Shown here piece after piece: positions 1 to 8,567 of a stretch of DNA of 64,000 bases. Location of the stretch: NCBI RefSeq assembly GCF_040782645.1, contig NZ_CP160403.1, positions 9,459,001 through 9,523,000 of the forward strand. Direction: 5' to 3'. This DNA is from Streptomyces sp. HUAS ZL42. Its GTDB lineage: Bacteria; Actinomycetota; Actinomycetes; Streptomycetales; Streptomycetaceae. Position numbers and translations under genes: made by a program. Every line of letters begins with the position of its first letter. Position 1 is the stretch's first letter. The notes under the pieces are model-generated. The model was not told the origin of the DNA. It ran no database searches and saw only the letters and a program-made list of their open reading frames with translations.

Positions 1-717
1 GCATACCTCGCCGATCTCGCGAAGGAGGAGGACGGCACACACGCGGTATGGATCTTGCGCCGCGGTATCGGCGCCAACACCTACGGGGGCGGCGAGGCCG
101 ACCAGCTCCCCGCACGCGGCGCCCTCGGCCTGCGCGCCAAGGCCGCAGTCGAGAACGGATACGCGAGCGCGGTCACCGGCTTCCGCACCGAGGCCGTCGA
201 GCGCGACGACGACGGCCGCCTGGTCCTGGTCGCCGAAGACGGCCGCCGCCTCGACCCGGTCGACGAGGTCGTCGTACTGACCGGGTTCCGCCCGGACCTG
301 TCCTTCCTCTCCGAGATCCGTCTCGGCCTCGACGAACGCCTCCAGGCCCCGACCGTCCTCGCCCCGCTCATCGACCCGAACGTCCACTCCTGCGGCACCG
401 TCCACCCCCACGGCGTGAAGGAGCTCTCTCACCCGGAACAGGGCATCTACCTGGTCGGCATGAAGTCCTACGGACGGGCACCCACGTTTCTCGCCATGAC
501 CGGCTACGAGCAGGTCCGCTCCATCACCGCCGCGATCGCAGGCGACCAGGAGGCCGCCGAGCGAGTAGAACTCACCCTCCCGGAGACGGGGGTGTGCGGA
601 GGCGCGGGCCTGTTCGACGAGCCGGAGAACGCCGAGCAGTCCGGCGGCGGTTGCTGCGCCGCCCCCACCACCCTCCAGATCGGCATCGGCGCCCCGGTCT
701 CCTCCGGCGGCTGCTGA
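1..717 (+). CDS. arsO: ArsO-like FAD/NAD(P)H flavoprotein monooxygenase, C-terminal part
   Basis: Partial gene: the frame is open from base 1, so the N-terminal FAD-binding part lies outside the window; 238 residues remain. The stretch VVVLTGFRPDLSFL and the later YLVGMKSYGRAPTFLAMTGY are the late nucleotide-binding and FAD-contact segments of the flavin-binding monooxygenase family found in actinobacterial ars clusters (ArsO). The last 40 residues are Cys-rich (GVCGGAG, GGGCCA, final SSGGC), a tail that could bind As(III) or another thiophilic metal. The next gene starts 28 bp downstream and is an ArsI-like lyase with a similar tail, which supports an arsenic-resistance operon. The role in arsenic chemistry is inferred from family and context; the oxidoreductase fold is more certain. 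Confidence 0.8.
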   Translation, partial: AYLADLAKEEDGTHAVWILRRGIGANTYGGGEADQLPARGALGLRAKAAVENGYASAVTGFRTEAVERDDDGRLVLVAEDGRRLDPVDEVVVLTGFRPDLSFLSEIRLGLDERLQAPTVLAPLIDPNVHSCGTVHPHGVKELSHPEQGIYLVGMKSYGRAPTFLAMTGYEQVRSITAAIAGDQEAAERVELTLPETGVCGGAGLFDEPENAEQSGGGCCAAPTTLQIGIGAPVSSGGC

Positions 718-744
718 AACCCCACCCCACCAGAGAGGTTCGCC

Positions 745-1212
745 ATGACATCCCGTGTACAGCTCGCCCTGAGGGTCGCCGACCTCAATGCGTCGGTCGC
801 CTTCTACACGAAGCTCTTCGGCACCGAGCCCGCCAAACTCCGCGACGGCTACGCCAACTTCGCCATCGCCGAGCCTCCGCTGAAGCTCGTCCTGATCGAG
901 GGCGCAGCAGGCGAGGCAACCCGCATGGACCACCTCGGCGTCGAGGTCGACAGCACCGAAGCGGTCCACGCCGCCACCGTCCGGCTGGGCGAGGCCGGCC
1001 TTGCCACCGACGTGGAGAACGACACCACCTGTTGCTACGCCCTCCAGGACAAGGTCTGGGTCCACGGTCCAGGCCAGGAACCCTGGGAGGTTTACGTCGT
1101 CAAGGCCGACGCGGACTCCCTGGCCAAGCAGCAGGGCAGCACCTGCTGCACCGGCCCGGCCGAGGCCGACACCGGCGCGAAGGAACCGGCCGTCGCGGGC
1201 GGCTGCTGCTGA
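745..1212 (+). CDS. arsI: ArsI/CadI-family C-As lyase (VOC dioxygenase)
   Basis: 155-residue vicinal-oxygen-chelate protein. ArsI enzymes are Fe(II)-dependent dioxygenases that cleave the carbon-arsenic bond of trivalent organoarsenicals such as MAs(III). The candidate metal ligands Gln6, His63 (in DHLGVEV) and Glu115 (in PWEVYVVK) are present, as is the diagnostic vicinal pair Cys96-Cys97 in NDTTCCYALQDKVWV that binds the arsenical. After the usual end of the domain there is a roughly 30-residue extension with two more Cys pairs (STCCTGP and the terminal AGGCC). The ATG start follows GAGAGG by 8 nt. It lies 28 bp after the ArsO-like gene on the same strand and is presumably co-transcribed. 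The call is strong; whether the substrate is an organoarsenical or Cd is not resolved by sequence. Confidence 0.88.
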   Translation: MTSRVQLALRVADLNASVAFYTKLFGTEPAKLRDGYANFAIAEPPLKLVLIEGAAGEATRMDHLGVEVDSTEAVHAATVRLGEAGLATDVENDTTCCYALQDKVWVHGPGQEPWEVYVVKADADSLAKQQGSTCCTGPAEADTGAKEPAVAGGCC

Positions 1213-1219
1213 TCCCACG

Positions 1220-1442
1220 ATGACCGACGTCCACACCAGCGACGCCGTGACCGGGACGGGGACCGGTCACGGCCTCGCGCCGTGCCCGCCCTGTGCGCCG
1301 CCCAGATCACGAGCTGGGGGATCGTCTACTACTCCGTCCGGTCCTCAACCCGCAGATCACCGCCCAAACTGATTGGTCCGCGGGCGCGACCACGACGGCG
1401 TTCCCGAGCCCCATGGGCCAGGACGGGCACCCAGGGTCTGAG
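1220..1442 (+). pseudogene. MFS transporter, frameshifted N-terminal remnant
   Basis: An ATG at 1220, 8 bp after arsI stops, opens MTDVHTSDAVTGTGTGHG. The sequence then matches the first helix region of an MFS permease only if frames are changed: ALCAAQITSWGIVYY (frame of 1282) and then PVLNPQITAQTDWSAGATTTAF in a third frame. The first shift, near 1281, corresponds to one missing C. Homology stops at about 1440, so only about 70 of roughly 400 residues remain. It was probably the efflux gene of the ars operon. It cannot make a transporter. Confidence 0.6.
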
Positions 1443-1558
1443 TGATCAGCTGGACTGCCGGCCGCCACTCGTCTTCATCCGTGCCCTGGACCCAGCCCGT
1501 ACGGCCTGGCACACAATTGCCTCGCGCACGAGCCGCCGTGCGATCTACCCTCGCGGCC

Positions 1559-2158
1559 ATGACGTCACACGATGCGCCTGGAGGCTCCCGGATCGCTCCC
1601 GGTGGAACCGGGCTGGTGATCCGGCAAGAGACCGCTGACGATCACCGAGACGTGCGCGAGGTTCATACGCGCGCCTTCGGTGACAGCGAGCGGGTTCCCG
1701 GGCTCGTGGAGGCACTTCGCGTTGCGGAGGCCGCGTTGGCACCGATGTCCTTCGTCGCCACCGTTGATGACCGGGTCGTCGGACATGTCCTGCTGAGCGC
1801 GGCGCGGTTGGACGCTCCACGCCGGATCGTGGACGTCCTGTCCCTGTCACCGCTGGGCGTGGTGCCCGAGTTCCAGCGTCAGGGCATCGGTACCCAGCTC
1901 ATCGCGTACGCCCTCGCGGCGGCCGACAACCAGGGAGCGCCGTTGGTGTTCCTGGAGGGTTCACCGCGCTACTACGGAACGCGCGGCTTCGAGGCTGCCG
2001 GCGCCGTGGGCTTCCGCTCGCCGTCGCTGCGTATTCCTGAAGCCGCGTTCCAGGTCGCCCGGTTGTCCGCTCACGAGCCGTGGATGACAGGCACCTTCGT
2101 CTACTCAGAGATCTTCTGGGCCTTCGACTGCGTCGGCCTGCGCGACCCCGAGGCCTGA
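1559..2158 (+). CDS. GNAT-family N-acetyltransferase
   Basis: 199 residues from the ATG at 1559. The GNAT core is clear: β-strand FVATVDDRVVGHVLLS, then SPLGVVPEFQRQGIGTQLIAYAL, where the Q/RxxGxG/A acetyl-CoA pyrophosphate loop is QRQGIG, then PLVFLEGSPRYYGTRGFEAAGA typical of motif B in the YhbS-like subgroup (COG3153). It probably transfers acetyl from acetyl-CoA to a small amine or protein N-terminus; the substrate is unknown. An upstream in-frame ATG at 1442 would add 39 residues lacking family character, so the shorter form is preferred. Stand-alone gene between the ars remnant and a convergent DUF3592 gene. Confidence 0.83.
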   Translation: MTSHDAPGGSRIAPGGTGLVIRQETADDHRDVREVHTRAFGDSERVPGLVEALRVAEAALAPMSFVATVDDRVVGHVLLSAARLDAPRRIVDVLSLSPLGVVPEFQRQGIGTQLIAYALAAADNQGAPLVFLEGSPRYYGTRGFEAAGAVGFRSPSLRIPEAAFQVARLSAHEPWMTGTFVYSEIFWAFDCVGLRDPEA

Positions 2159-2423
2159 GGGGCTACCCGCAGACACTCGACTCAGAATTACCGTACGGAG
2201 GGTGATGACCCGTCGGCCGGATGGGACGTCGGAGAGCGTGCAGTGTGGGAGGCGTACCGGCGCGGCGATTGGTCCGGCCTTCTGGCCCGGTGACTATCAC
2301 GCAGGAATTCCGCGTGAACCGGCGCATCGTGAACGGCGCACCGCACCTCAGGATCGCTGCCCAGTCGGTTGCCGTCGACGAGTCGCGATGTCGTAGCGGG
2401 CGATGCGCGGTTGAACTCGTGGT

Positions 2424-2894
2424 CTAGGAACGTCTGCGCGTCGCCAGTGCCACGATCGTCCCGACTCCCGCGATACCCAGCCCGATCCCACCGAAGATCA
2501 GTGGTAGCAGCCACAGCGAGGCGAACCCATTGATTCGCGCGTCCTCGGGGCTATCTGCGCGGTAGAGCACCTCGACCCGCTCACCCTCCTCGTACGCCGG
2601 TGGATTGGAGCCCGTCGAGTCCCGGAACGTCCTCCGCATGCCATCCGCCGACGTGAACTCGACCACCGGGTACGCCACGGGCTTGTCGTCCATCCGCTTC
2701 TTGCGAGATACGCCGCTGTGGTCGTTCCGCCACTCCAGGGCAACCACCGTGCCCGGGGTACGTTCCGCACCCACCAGGAACGAGATCGACACCCCCGCAA
2801 GGATCAGCCCGACGACAAAGAACAGCGCCCCGAACGCGATCGCTCCGAAGGTGATCCACCGGCGGGCACCCTGCCCACGCACCTGAACCTGCAC
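2424..2894 (-). CDS. DUF3592 membrane protein
   Basis: 156 residues. A hydrophobic segment at about residues 13-40 (ITFGAIAFGALFFVVGLILAG) and another at about 125-150 bracket an extracytoplasmic β-rich region containing TVVALEWRN, YPVVEFTSADG and a GERVEVLYRADSPEDARI signature. This is the DUF3592 pattern: two helices around a domain ending in 'V.Y.P..P..A.'. Function is not known for the family. An ATG at the far end gives a complete protein. It is transcribed toward the GNAT gene, convergent with it, with a 265-bp gap that shows no gene. Confidence 0.8.
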   Translation of the reverse strand: MQVQVRGQGARRWITFGAIAFGALFFVVGLILAGVSISFLVGAERTPGTVVALEWRNDHSGVSRKKRMDDKPVAYPVVEFTSADGMRRTFRDSTGSNPPAYEEGERVEVLYRADSPEDARINGFASLWLLPLIFGGIGLGIAGVGTIVALATRRRS

Positions 2895-2967
2895 GACGTC
2901 CCCCTCACTCGTCCGGAGTAGGAGGACGCTATCTCAGAGATCCCGATCGCTGTGTACAGGCCCCCGG

Positions 2968-3118
2968 GGGTTCCACCGGCTGCGCCGCCGCGGCTGGGTC
3001 GCCCGGGCTCTGACGCTGACTCCGAAGTTCGCGGGCAACCGGGAGATCCGCCACCTCGCAGAACCGGTCTGCGCACGACGGTGATCTGCACACCCTGGCC
3101 GACCGACTGATGGACGCG
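2968..3118 (+). pseudogene. Y-family DNA polymerase (DinB/ImuB-like) little-finger remnant
   Basis: One frame reads FHRLRRRGWVARALTLTPKFAG followed by a -LAEP- segment and, after a frame change near 3080, GDLHTLADRLMDAS. In Streptomyces Y-family polymerases the little-finger domain reads '...RRGQVARALTLTLRFA...LPEP...DL.TLA.RLMDA'. Only about 50 residues are left, with no catalytic palm and no start codon, so this is a decayed fragment. The following 300 bases (3119-3420) hold no recognisable gene. Confidence 0.5.
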
Positions 3119-3420
3119 AGCCGGCCCCCATCGCGGGCACTGTACCTGTGCACTCCGCTCACGTGTCGCAGGGACTTGAGCGGCCGGTCATGTGACCGCC
3201 CTGTGCCCAGGTTGTCGTTGCGGTACGCGGCCCGCACCGCCGCCCCGCATCTGGGGGGACACCCGCCGAGGACCTGGCCGCAGCCGAATCCGCGCCCTCG
3301 CCCTGGGCACCGTGCGCGCCAACACAGAGCTTGAGCTCTTGCGGAGCACTCTGCCGGAGCGGTGTGTTGAAGGTGCGAGGGCCGAGCGCCCCGGTCCATG
3401 GCGTCGTTGTCGGCCTACGG

Positions 3421-4323
3421 CTACTCCCCGCGCAGCTGCTCGATCGCGTCCAGCACTCCTTTCCGTCCGGCATGCGTGCTCTCGTAGGCCTCGATCACCG
3501 TCAGGTCCGCCTGGGACAGGGTGGGCAGGCGCCGCTTGATCTGGTCCGTGCTGAGCTGGCTGAATCCATGAATCGGCAGATCCTCCTCCCCCCTGACCGA
3601 GCCCAGAACTTCCTCGGCCATGGGAGTGGGCCGCGGTGTCTCCCGTGCCGCACCTTCTGCTGCATCTTTGGCCTTCTGGACGCCTCGCTGGGCCACGTCA
3701 CGAACCTTGCCGGAGGCGGTCCGCACCGTCTTGGCTGCCGCGTCGGCCAGACCGCCGTTGGGACTCTGACCCGGGCCGAAGCCGTTGGTAGATGCCGCAA
3801 CGGCACGTGCGTGCTCAGCGAGGCTGTCCTCCAGCGCCTGCAGCAGCTCCTCGTCCTGACGGCGCAGAGAGCCGAGCAGCTCGGCCGTGGCCGGCTCGTC
3901 AACCTGTTCGGCGAGGACCTCCCCGGCCCGGCACGCCGCCAGCGCCCGCGCCGTAGCGGCGTACTCGTCCTCCGCATTCCTCAGCATCCGCCGCGCACCG
4001 GCCGGGCCCCTGCCGGGCACCACGTCCGCCACGATCCTCGCCCCGATCGTCAGCGGCAGCATTGCCGTGCGCACCGCTCCCCGCGAGACGAACCGCGCCA
4101 GACCGGCCGCCGTGTCCCATACGCCCCGAGGCTGGAGAGCGCGCACCTGATGGTGAATGCGCTGCAGACTGACCTCGACCTCGTCGGCCTGGCTTTCGAG
4201 CATCTGCCGGTACGGGCCCGGCGGCGTGACCGACGCATCCGCCCGGAACCGGTCGAGGACCGCGACATGGGCCTCGCGCGCATCCTCCAGCGCCGGTACT
4301 AGCTCCTCCGTCACCACTGCCAT
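3421..4323 (-). CDS. Conserved hypothetical protein with C-terminal DUF8129-like segment
   Basis: 300 residues from the ATG at 4323 (an in-frame ATG at 4416 would add an unrelated-looking N-terminus). The first 150 residues are charged and helical, with one weakly amphipathic stretch (TAAGLARFVSRGAVRTAML). The middle is rich in Ala/Glu/Gln and looks coiled. A linker rich in Ala and Pro leads to a compact C-terminal unit of about 48 residues: FSQLSTDQIKRRLPTLSQAD, then TVIEAYESTHAGRKGVLDAI. That tail resembles a small conserved actinobacterial C-terminal motif (DUF8129-like) seen on several otherwise unrelated proteins. No enzymatic motif was found. Function unknown. Confidence 0.7.
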   Translation of the reverse strand: MAVVTEELVPALEDAREAHVAVLDRFRADASVTPPGPYRQMLESQADEVEVSLQRIHHQVRALQPRGVWDTAAGLARFVSRGAVRTAMLPLTIGARIVADVVPGRGPAGARRMLRNAEDEYAATARALAACRAGEVLAEQVDEPATAELLGSLRRQDEELLQALEDSLAEHARAVAASTNGFGPGQSPNGGLADAAAKTVRTASGKVRDVAQRGVQKAKDAAEGAARETPRPTPMAEEVLGSVRGEEDLPIHGFSQLSTDQIKRRLPTLSQADLTVIEAYESTHAGRKGVLDAIEQLRGE

Positions 4324-4639
4324 GCGGGCTCCCAGAACGAAGAACGGGGCGGCAGTTTGCCGCACACGGGAAGAGGTCACCCTCAGCACCATCGCCGGCC
4401 GGGCAACCGGCACCATCCTGCGGCACCCGCGCCAAGTCCGCCTGGTCGGCCATCACCGGGAAGACCCCTGGTGCGCCCAGCCATACGGTGCTGGTGACGC
4501 GGATGAGAATCTGCGGGATTGGCCCGTTCGGGTGAAGGGGAACCTCCGCACCGCGCAGAGGCGGGGCCAGACCTCTCCCCTGAAAACGACAGTTCCAAGG
4601 CGGGACTGTTCGGGCTGATCCGTCGTGTCGCCGAAGAAG
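4324..4639 (+). other. Gene-less stretch
   Basis: Between the hypothetical protein start (4323) and the SDR relic (4640) I see no coding region with recognisable family character on either strand and no strong hairpin. It presumably contains the promoter of the leftward gene. Confidence 0.5.
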
Positions 4640-4800
4640 GCGCCACGCGCCATCCGCGCCATCCTCGTCATCCCCGGTTTGATCGACACCCCAATGGGCC
4701 TGAGCGTCTCCGCACAGCGGGCATCGAGAACCACATCGTTCGAACGGATCCCGTTCGGCCGCCAGGGCACGGTGTGGGAAGTGGCCGCGGCCGTCACCGT
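4640..4800 (+). pseudogene. Short-chain dehydrogenase/reductase, C-terminal remnant
   Basis: The reading frame contains AIRAILVIPGLIDTPMGL and, 15 residues later, ERIPFGRQGTVWEVAAAV. These are the 'PG...TPM' and 'R.PLGR.GT..EVA.AV.FL' blocks of the last third of classical SDR enzymes. The Rossmann fold, the catalytic Ser-Tyr-Lys and the end of the protein are missing, and homology breaks down after 4800. Non-functional relic, convergent with the CPBP gene. Confidence 0.6.
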
Positions 4801-4896
4801 GCGGCGCGGCACCGGTCAGTTCGTGCGCTTGAACCGTCATCGGCGGGTGAGGCACACCGAGGGCGAATTCGTGACGCGTACCGACTGTCCAGCCGC

Positions 4897-5598
4897 TCAG
4901 GTGGTGGGCCACCACCGGGGCGCCGCCCAGGCCACCGCGTAGCCGAGACCGTTGACTGCCCAGTGCAGCGCCGCCGGCGCCAGCAGGCTGCCGGAGCGAC
5001 GCCGCAGCTCGCACAGGACCGCCCCGGCGGCGACCGTGGCCGCCACGGCTACGGCCACGGTCGCCGCCGCGCCCGCCGAGCCGCGTCCGAAGGCCGCTTC
5101 GACGGCGGTGTTGGAGCGGTTGAGGCCGCGGGAGGGCAGCAGATGCCACAGGCCGAAGAGCATGGAGGACACGGCGGTGGCCCACACCGTTCCGCGTCGG
5201 CGACGGATCATGGCCCACAGCACACCCCGGAAGGCGGTCTCCTCCAGCAACACCGTGCCGAACGGCACCCGCACCAGTACCCGCCACAGCAACTGCCCGA
5301 CGGACAGGCCGGTGGCCCGGGAATCCCGGAATACCTCTCGGCCGGCCGGATGGGCCAGCAGGAGCAGGAGGACAACGAGGACAGCACCGGCGAGGACGGG
5401 CGCCCACCGAAGTCCTTGCCGTACACCCGCCGCGTCGAGTCCCAGATCGGCGAGGGTGAGGCCGTCCCAGCGGGCGATCAAGAGCAGGACCGCCGTAGCG
5501 GCCACACAGGTGAGCACGTACGCGTAGGGGCCGGGCGCGAGCCAGTTGTTGACGAGGTTCGCGGCGGCCAGGACGGCAACAGCACTGAGGATCCGCAT
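4897..5598 (-). CDS. CPBP-family intramembrane metalloprotease
   Basis: 233 residues from the ATG at 5598 (an upstream in-frame ATG at 5661 adds 21 polar residues and is less likely). A polytopic membrane protein with about six to eight hydrophobic segments. CPBP (Abi/Rce1-like) motifs are present in order: motif 1 EETAFRG (Glu119-Glu120), motif 2 FGLWHLLPS (His152), and motif 3 in the last helix, HWAVNGLG. These supply the metal-binding Glu/His set of the glutamic-type intramembrane proteases. A Gly/Ala-rich insertion of about 25 residues lies between motifs 2 and 3. Substrate unknown; relatives act in prenyl-protein processing or peptide maturation. Monocistronic. Confidence 0.85.
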   Translation of the reverse strand: MRILSAVAVLAAANLVNNWLAPGPYAYVLTCVAATAVLLLIARWDGLTLADLGLDAAGVRQGLRWAPVLAGAVLVVLLLLLAHPAGREVFRDSRATGLSVGQLLWRVLVRVPFGTVLLEETAFRGVLWAMIRRRRGTVWATAVSSMLFGLWHLLPSRGLNRSNTAVEAAFGRGSAGAAATVAVAVAATVAAGAVLCELRRRSGSLLAPAALHWAVNGLGYAVAWAAPRWWPTT

Positions 5599-5741
5599 CC
5601 TGTGTCCAGAATCCTCCCTCGGGCGTCCGGCGTCCCGGTCTCCGTTCGGCAGACGCAACAACCCGAGGAAGATCTTGTTCCGCGGGGCACGGAACTGGAC
5701 GGGGTCCGCGGCTGAGGAAACCGACGCTGTCCCACATCGGT

Positions 5742-6428
5742 GTGCCCCGCATCCAGCGACTGACGTACTTGAGCACCCTGGGGGGCACCGGCCTGACCGC
5801 TTATGTGGGCCTGACCCGGATCGCCCGGCTGAAGGAGGGCGAGGACCTGTTCGTGTCGGCCGCAGCGGGCGGCGTCGGCACGGCGACCGGGCGGTTCGCC
5901 CGGCTGCTCGGTGCCGGACGGCTCGTGGGCAGTACGGGCTCGCCGGCCAAGGCCGACCACCTCACGCGGGAGGTCGGCTATGACGCTGTCTTCAACCACC
6001 ACGACGGGCCCGCCACCGACGTGCTCGCCAAGGCCGCGCCGGACGGCATCGACGTGTTTGTCGACAACGTCGGCGGCGAGCAACTGGCCGCAGCGGTGGG
6101 AGCACTGCGCGAGTTCGGGCGCATCGTCCGCATCGGCACGATCAGCCAGTACAACACCCCCGACGCGCCGCCGCCGCACTTCAACTACGCGGACATCGTG
6201 GAGAAGAGCCTCCGCATGGAGGGTTTCCTGGTCCGCAACTACCGTGACGTACAAGAAGAGTTGTACGAATTTGCGGTACCGCATCTGCAGAGCGGCCGAC
6301 TCGCACTGGACGAGACGGTGGTCGACGGGTTCGAGCACATCGTGGACGCGTTCCTGGGCATGCTGCGCGGCGAGAACACCGGCAAGATCATCGTGCGGGA
6401 CCGCACCGAAGCTCCGTCCGCAAACTGA
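5742..6428 (+). pseudogene. NADP-dependent MDR oxidoreductase (CurA-like), N-terminally truncated
   Basis: 228 residues from a GTG at 5742 cover only the Rossmann domain and C-terminus of a medium-chain reductase that normally has about 335 residues. Homology starts abruptly at TYLSTLGGTGLTAYVGL. The NADP-binding motif is GEDLFVSAAAGGVGTATGRF, followed by GIDVFVDNVGGEQL and the late GRIVRIGTISQYN. The whole N-terminal GroES-like substrate domain is absent and is not found in other frames upstream. A truncated product could be made but should lack activity. It lies head-to-head with the CPBP gene. Confidence 0.7.
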
Positions 6429-6449
6429 CACCCGAACGCCGGTTTCATG

Positions 6450-6700
6450 AGGGCGGACTGAGCCGCCAGATCATCAAAGAACTCGGCATCGCGGAGCGAT
6501 GCCGCTTCCCGGGCCTCGGCACCCGACGTTGTAACAGGCACTTTTCGCGCTCTTCCCGGACCGGATTCGGCCTCCGGCACTCGTTGGTCCAGCCCCCGAG
6601 CGACCTGGACATCCTCGGGCGCACCAGCCGCGAACCGGGCGATCGTCACCAGCCTCGAGGCACCGCCGAGCATGGCGAGGGCGCACAGGTCTTCTGCGGA
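6450..6700 (-). pseudogene. Decayed C-terminal fragment of a zinc-type dehydrogenase
   Basis: The minus-strand frame contains DLCALAMLGGASRLVTIARF, then DVQVARGLDQRVPE and KVPVTTSGAEAREAASL. This follows the end of NADP-dependent quinone-type oxidoreductases ('G.D.VVTIADF...', then '...LPV...FPLE.AAEAH.L'). No start, no Rossmann motif and poor conservation of spacing. It lies just downstream of the truncated CurA-like gene but on the opposite strand, so it is a separate relic. Weak call. Confidence 0.35.
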
Positions 6701-6735
6701 GGCCGCACACCTGCACGGCGGCGGCGTCGACCGTG

Positions 6736-7413
6736 TCAGACGTGCGTGAGGAGGCGCTCCAGCGGCCGGGGAATGCGCTCGAGGCCCAGGTGCGCAACCA
6801 GCGCCTGCGCGTAGAGCGCTTTGCGACCGCTGTGCGTACCCATGAAGCGCCGCAGCTGGTGCTCCACAGGCCGTTCTCGCTGGGCCGGCTGACCCTGAAA
6901 GGTGTGGAAGGGGCGCGTCTCGCCCTGGGCCTCGATCACCTGCTGCACGCCCTCGGCCCCGAGGGCGCGGATCAGCTCGTCCTCCAGGTCGGCGACGCAC
7001 ACGTGGAATCCGAGTGTCTCCAGTCCGGCGTGTGTGAGACCGGACCCGAGCCCGACCCGCTCCAGATGACGCCGGAAATGCCGCTCCTCTCCGATGTCGC
7101 AGAGACCGGCCAGCGGGAGGTCGAGTCCTGGAGGACCGCACACGTCCAGGAATCGCCCGATGTTAGTCGCGCCTCCGAGCGGTACCACCGCGACGCCCTC
7201 CGCACCGAGGTCGCGGCCGTGGCGCGTGGCCAGCGCTTCGAGCGCGATCTGATCGCTGCTCCCCTCGACGAGCACGATCGTCCGCACATCGCCGGCCAGC
7301 TGCCGCGCCACCGCGGCGGCCGCACCTGCCGCCGCCCCGCCGGCCGCCCACGCGACCAGCGCCAGGCGGAATCGCCTCAACTCGTCCACGAGAACCTCGC
7401 TTCCCGACGCCAT
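6736..7413 (-). CDS. TOPRIM-domain (OLD-type) nucleotidyl transferase/hydrolase-like protein
   Basis: 225 residues. After a short Ala-rich N-terminus, the TOPRIM glutamate motif is IVLVEGSSDQIALEALA (residues about 45-61). It is followed by VAVVPLGGATNIGRFL and LAGLCDIGEERHFRRHLERV, which match the E and D-x-x-E elements of TOPRIM domains of the OLD-nuclease type. The ABC ATPase half of a canonical OLD nuclease is absent, so this is a stand-alone TOPRIM protein, a form common in Streptomyces. The C-terminal helical part ends with HSGRKALYAQALVAHLG. A nucleic-acid phosphoryl-transfer role is inferred; no partner ATPase lies nearby. Confidence 0.78.
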   Translation of the reverse strand: MASGSEVLVDELRRFRLALVAWAAGGAAAGAAAAVARQLAGDVRTIVLVEGSSDQIALEALATRHGRDLGAEGVAVVPLGGATNIGRFLDVCGPPGLDLPLAGLCDIGEERHFRRHLERVGLGSGLTHAGLETLGFHVCVADLEDELIRALGAEGVQQVIEAQGETRPFHTFQGQPAQRERPVEHQLRRFMGTHSGRKALYAQALVAHLGLERIPRPLERLLTHV

Positions 7414-7757
7414 CCTGGCACGGCTGAGATCCCGTACGCATGCACGTTTTCCGGGGGCGGTGACTCAAGGAATCGGTGGAGGTGAGGCTGCAGGGTGCCA
7501 TCGGTAGAGCGGATGTGAGCGGCGTACAGAGTGCGAGTTGCCTTGACCTCGCTGTGGCCGCGTGGATCGGCGTCCGACAGTCATCGGGGCGCTGCCCCCT
7601 CCGATCGGGCCGCCGCTTTCCGCGGCGCCTCCGGTCTCGGGGCCTACCGAGAGTGAGCTCCGCGACCTTTCCTCTGAATTGTGAATAAAAAGTTAGGTGT
7701 ATAGCGTCACTTTGATGGCGTGGCCGACCGCGGGAGCGAGTCCCCGGCGTTGAGGTG
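7414..7757. other. Gene-less intergenic region with AT-rich promoter-like tract
   Basis: Divergent spacer between the TOPRIM gene and the HxlR regulator. A clearly AT-richer tract at about 7675-7712 (around TTGTGAATAAAAAGTTAGG and GTGTATAGCG) stands out and is the best promoter candidate for the HxlR gene. The remainder reads as no recognisable gene. Confidence 0.4.
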
Positions 7758-7769
7758 GAGGTGAGTGCC

Positions 7770-8246
7770 GTGCCCTCGGGAAGGCAAGTGTCCGGCCCCC
7801 TGGACGACGAGCCGGCGTGCTCCATCGAGCGGAGCCTGCAGATACTCGGCGATCGGTGGACTCTCCTGGTGCTGCGCGAGATCTTCTCCGGCAGGCACCG
7901 GTTCGCTGAAATCCAATCCTCCCTCGGTATCGCGTCAAACCTGCTCAGTGGCCGGCTCAAGGTTCTCGTTGACGCCGGTGTGCTGCGCACGCTGGCGTAT
8001 CAGGAGGCTGGCAGCAGGCATCGGCAGAGCTATCACCTGACGTCGGCCGGGCTTGAGTTGCAGATCGTCCTGGGCGCGCTTCAGCAGTGGGGTGACCGTC
8101 ACCGTCCGCGGCCCGCGGGTCCCTCTGTTTCCCGGCGGAACCGCTCCACGGGGCAGGCCGTCCACGTGGGGTTTCTCAGTGACGACGGTCGCGAGGTCCC
8201 CATGGAGGATGTGTCGCTGACGGCAGTACCTGACGCTCAGGGTTGA
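7770..8246 (+). CDS. HxlR-family transcriptional regulator
   Basis: 158 residues from GTG 7770, chosen because GGAGGT at 7758-7763 sits 7 nt ahead (upstream GTGs at 7755 and 7761 overlap that site). The HxlR winged-helix signature is complete: PACSIERSLQILGDRWTLLV, then LREIFSGRHRFAEIQSSLGI, then SNLLSGRLKVLVDAGVLRTL and the wing YQEAGSRHRQSYHLTSAG. A Cys sits near the start of the domain (ACSIER), as in redox- or aldehyde-sensing members. The C-terminal 50 residues are hydrophilic and variable. The target is unknown; no enzyme lies directly divergent, so autoregulation or a distant target is likely. Confidence 0.88.
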   Translation: MPSGRQVSGPLDDEPACSIERSLQILGDRWTLLVLREIFSGRHRFAEIQSSLGIASNLLSGRLKVLVDAGVLRTLAYQEAGSRHRQSYHLTSAGLELQIVLGALQQWGDRHRPRPAGPSVSRRNRSTGQAVHVGFLSDDGREVPMEDVSLTAVPDAQG

Positions 8247-8567
8247 TCCCTCCGTCAGGCTGCAATGGCGGAGGCGCCGGCCGCCCAGGCTGTCCTCGGG
8301 ACTGCGCTGAGAGCCTGCCCGCACCTCAGTGATCACTCTTGGGCCCGCGGGTTTCCGGGCGACCCGGCCAGCCGCCGAGGTTTCCCCTCCTGACGCTCCT
8401 TGCTGCGGGCGCCGAGTCGCGTTCGTCGTCCGCGCTGCGGGACACCACCATTCACTGCTGCGGGCGCCGCCGCGGCGGGCGCATGACCGCCCGTGCGCAG
8501 GCGGCGGCCGCCGCGGAGAGCATCCGGCACAGTGCGAGTCGCCTGTACCGACGTGAGCGTTGTGGGA
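8247..8567. other. Gene-less stretch
   Basis: Convergent gap between the HxlR gene and the DUF1326 gene. Both strands read as low-complexity Ala/Arg/Pro with no recognisable domain. No clear hairpin was noted. Confidence 0.4.

Noticed and set aside
3899..5788. 629-codon minus-strand frame spanning the hypothetical and CPBP genes
   Set aside because: Crosses two well-supported genes in the wrong frame; composition is Arg/Gly/Pro low complexity.
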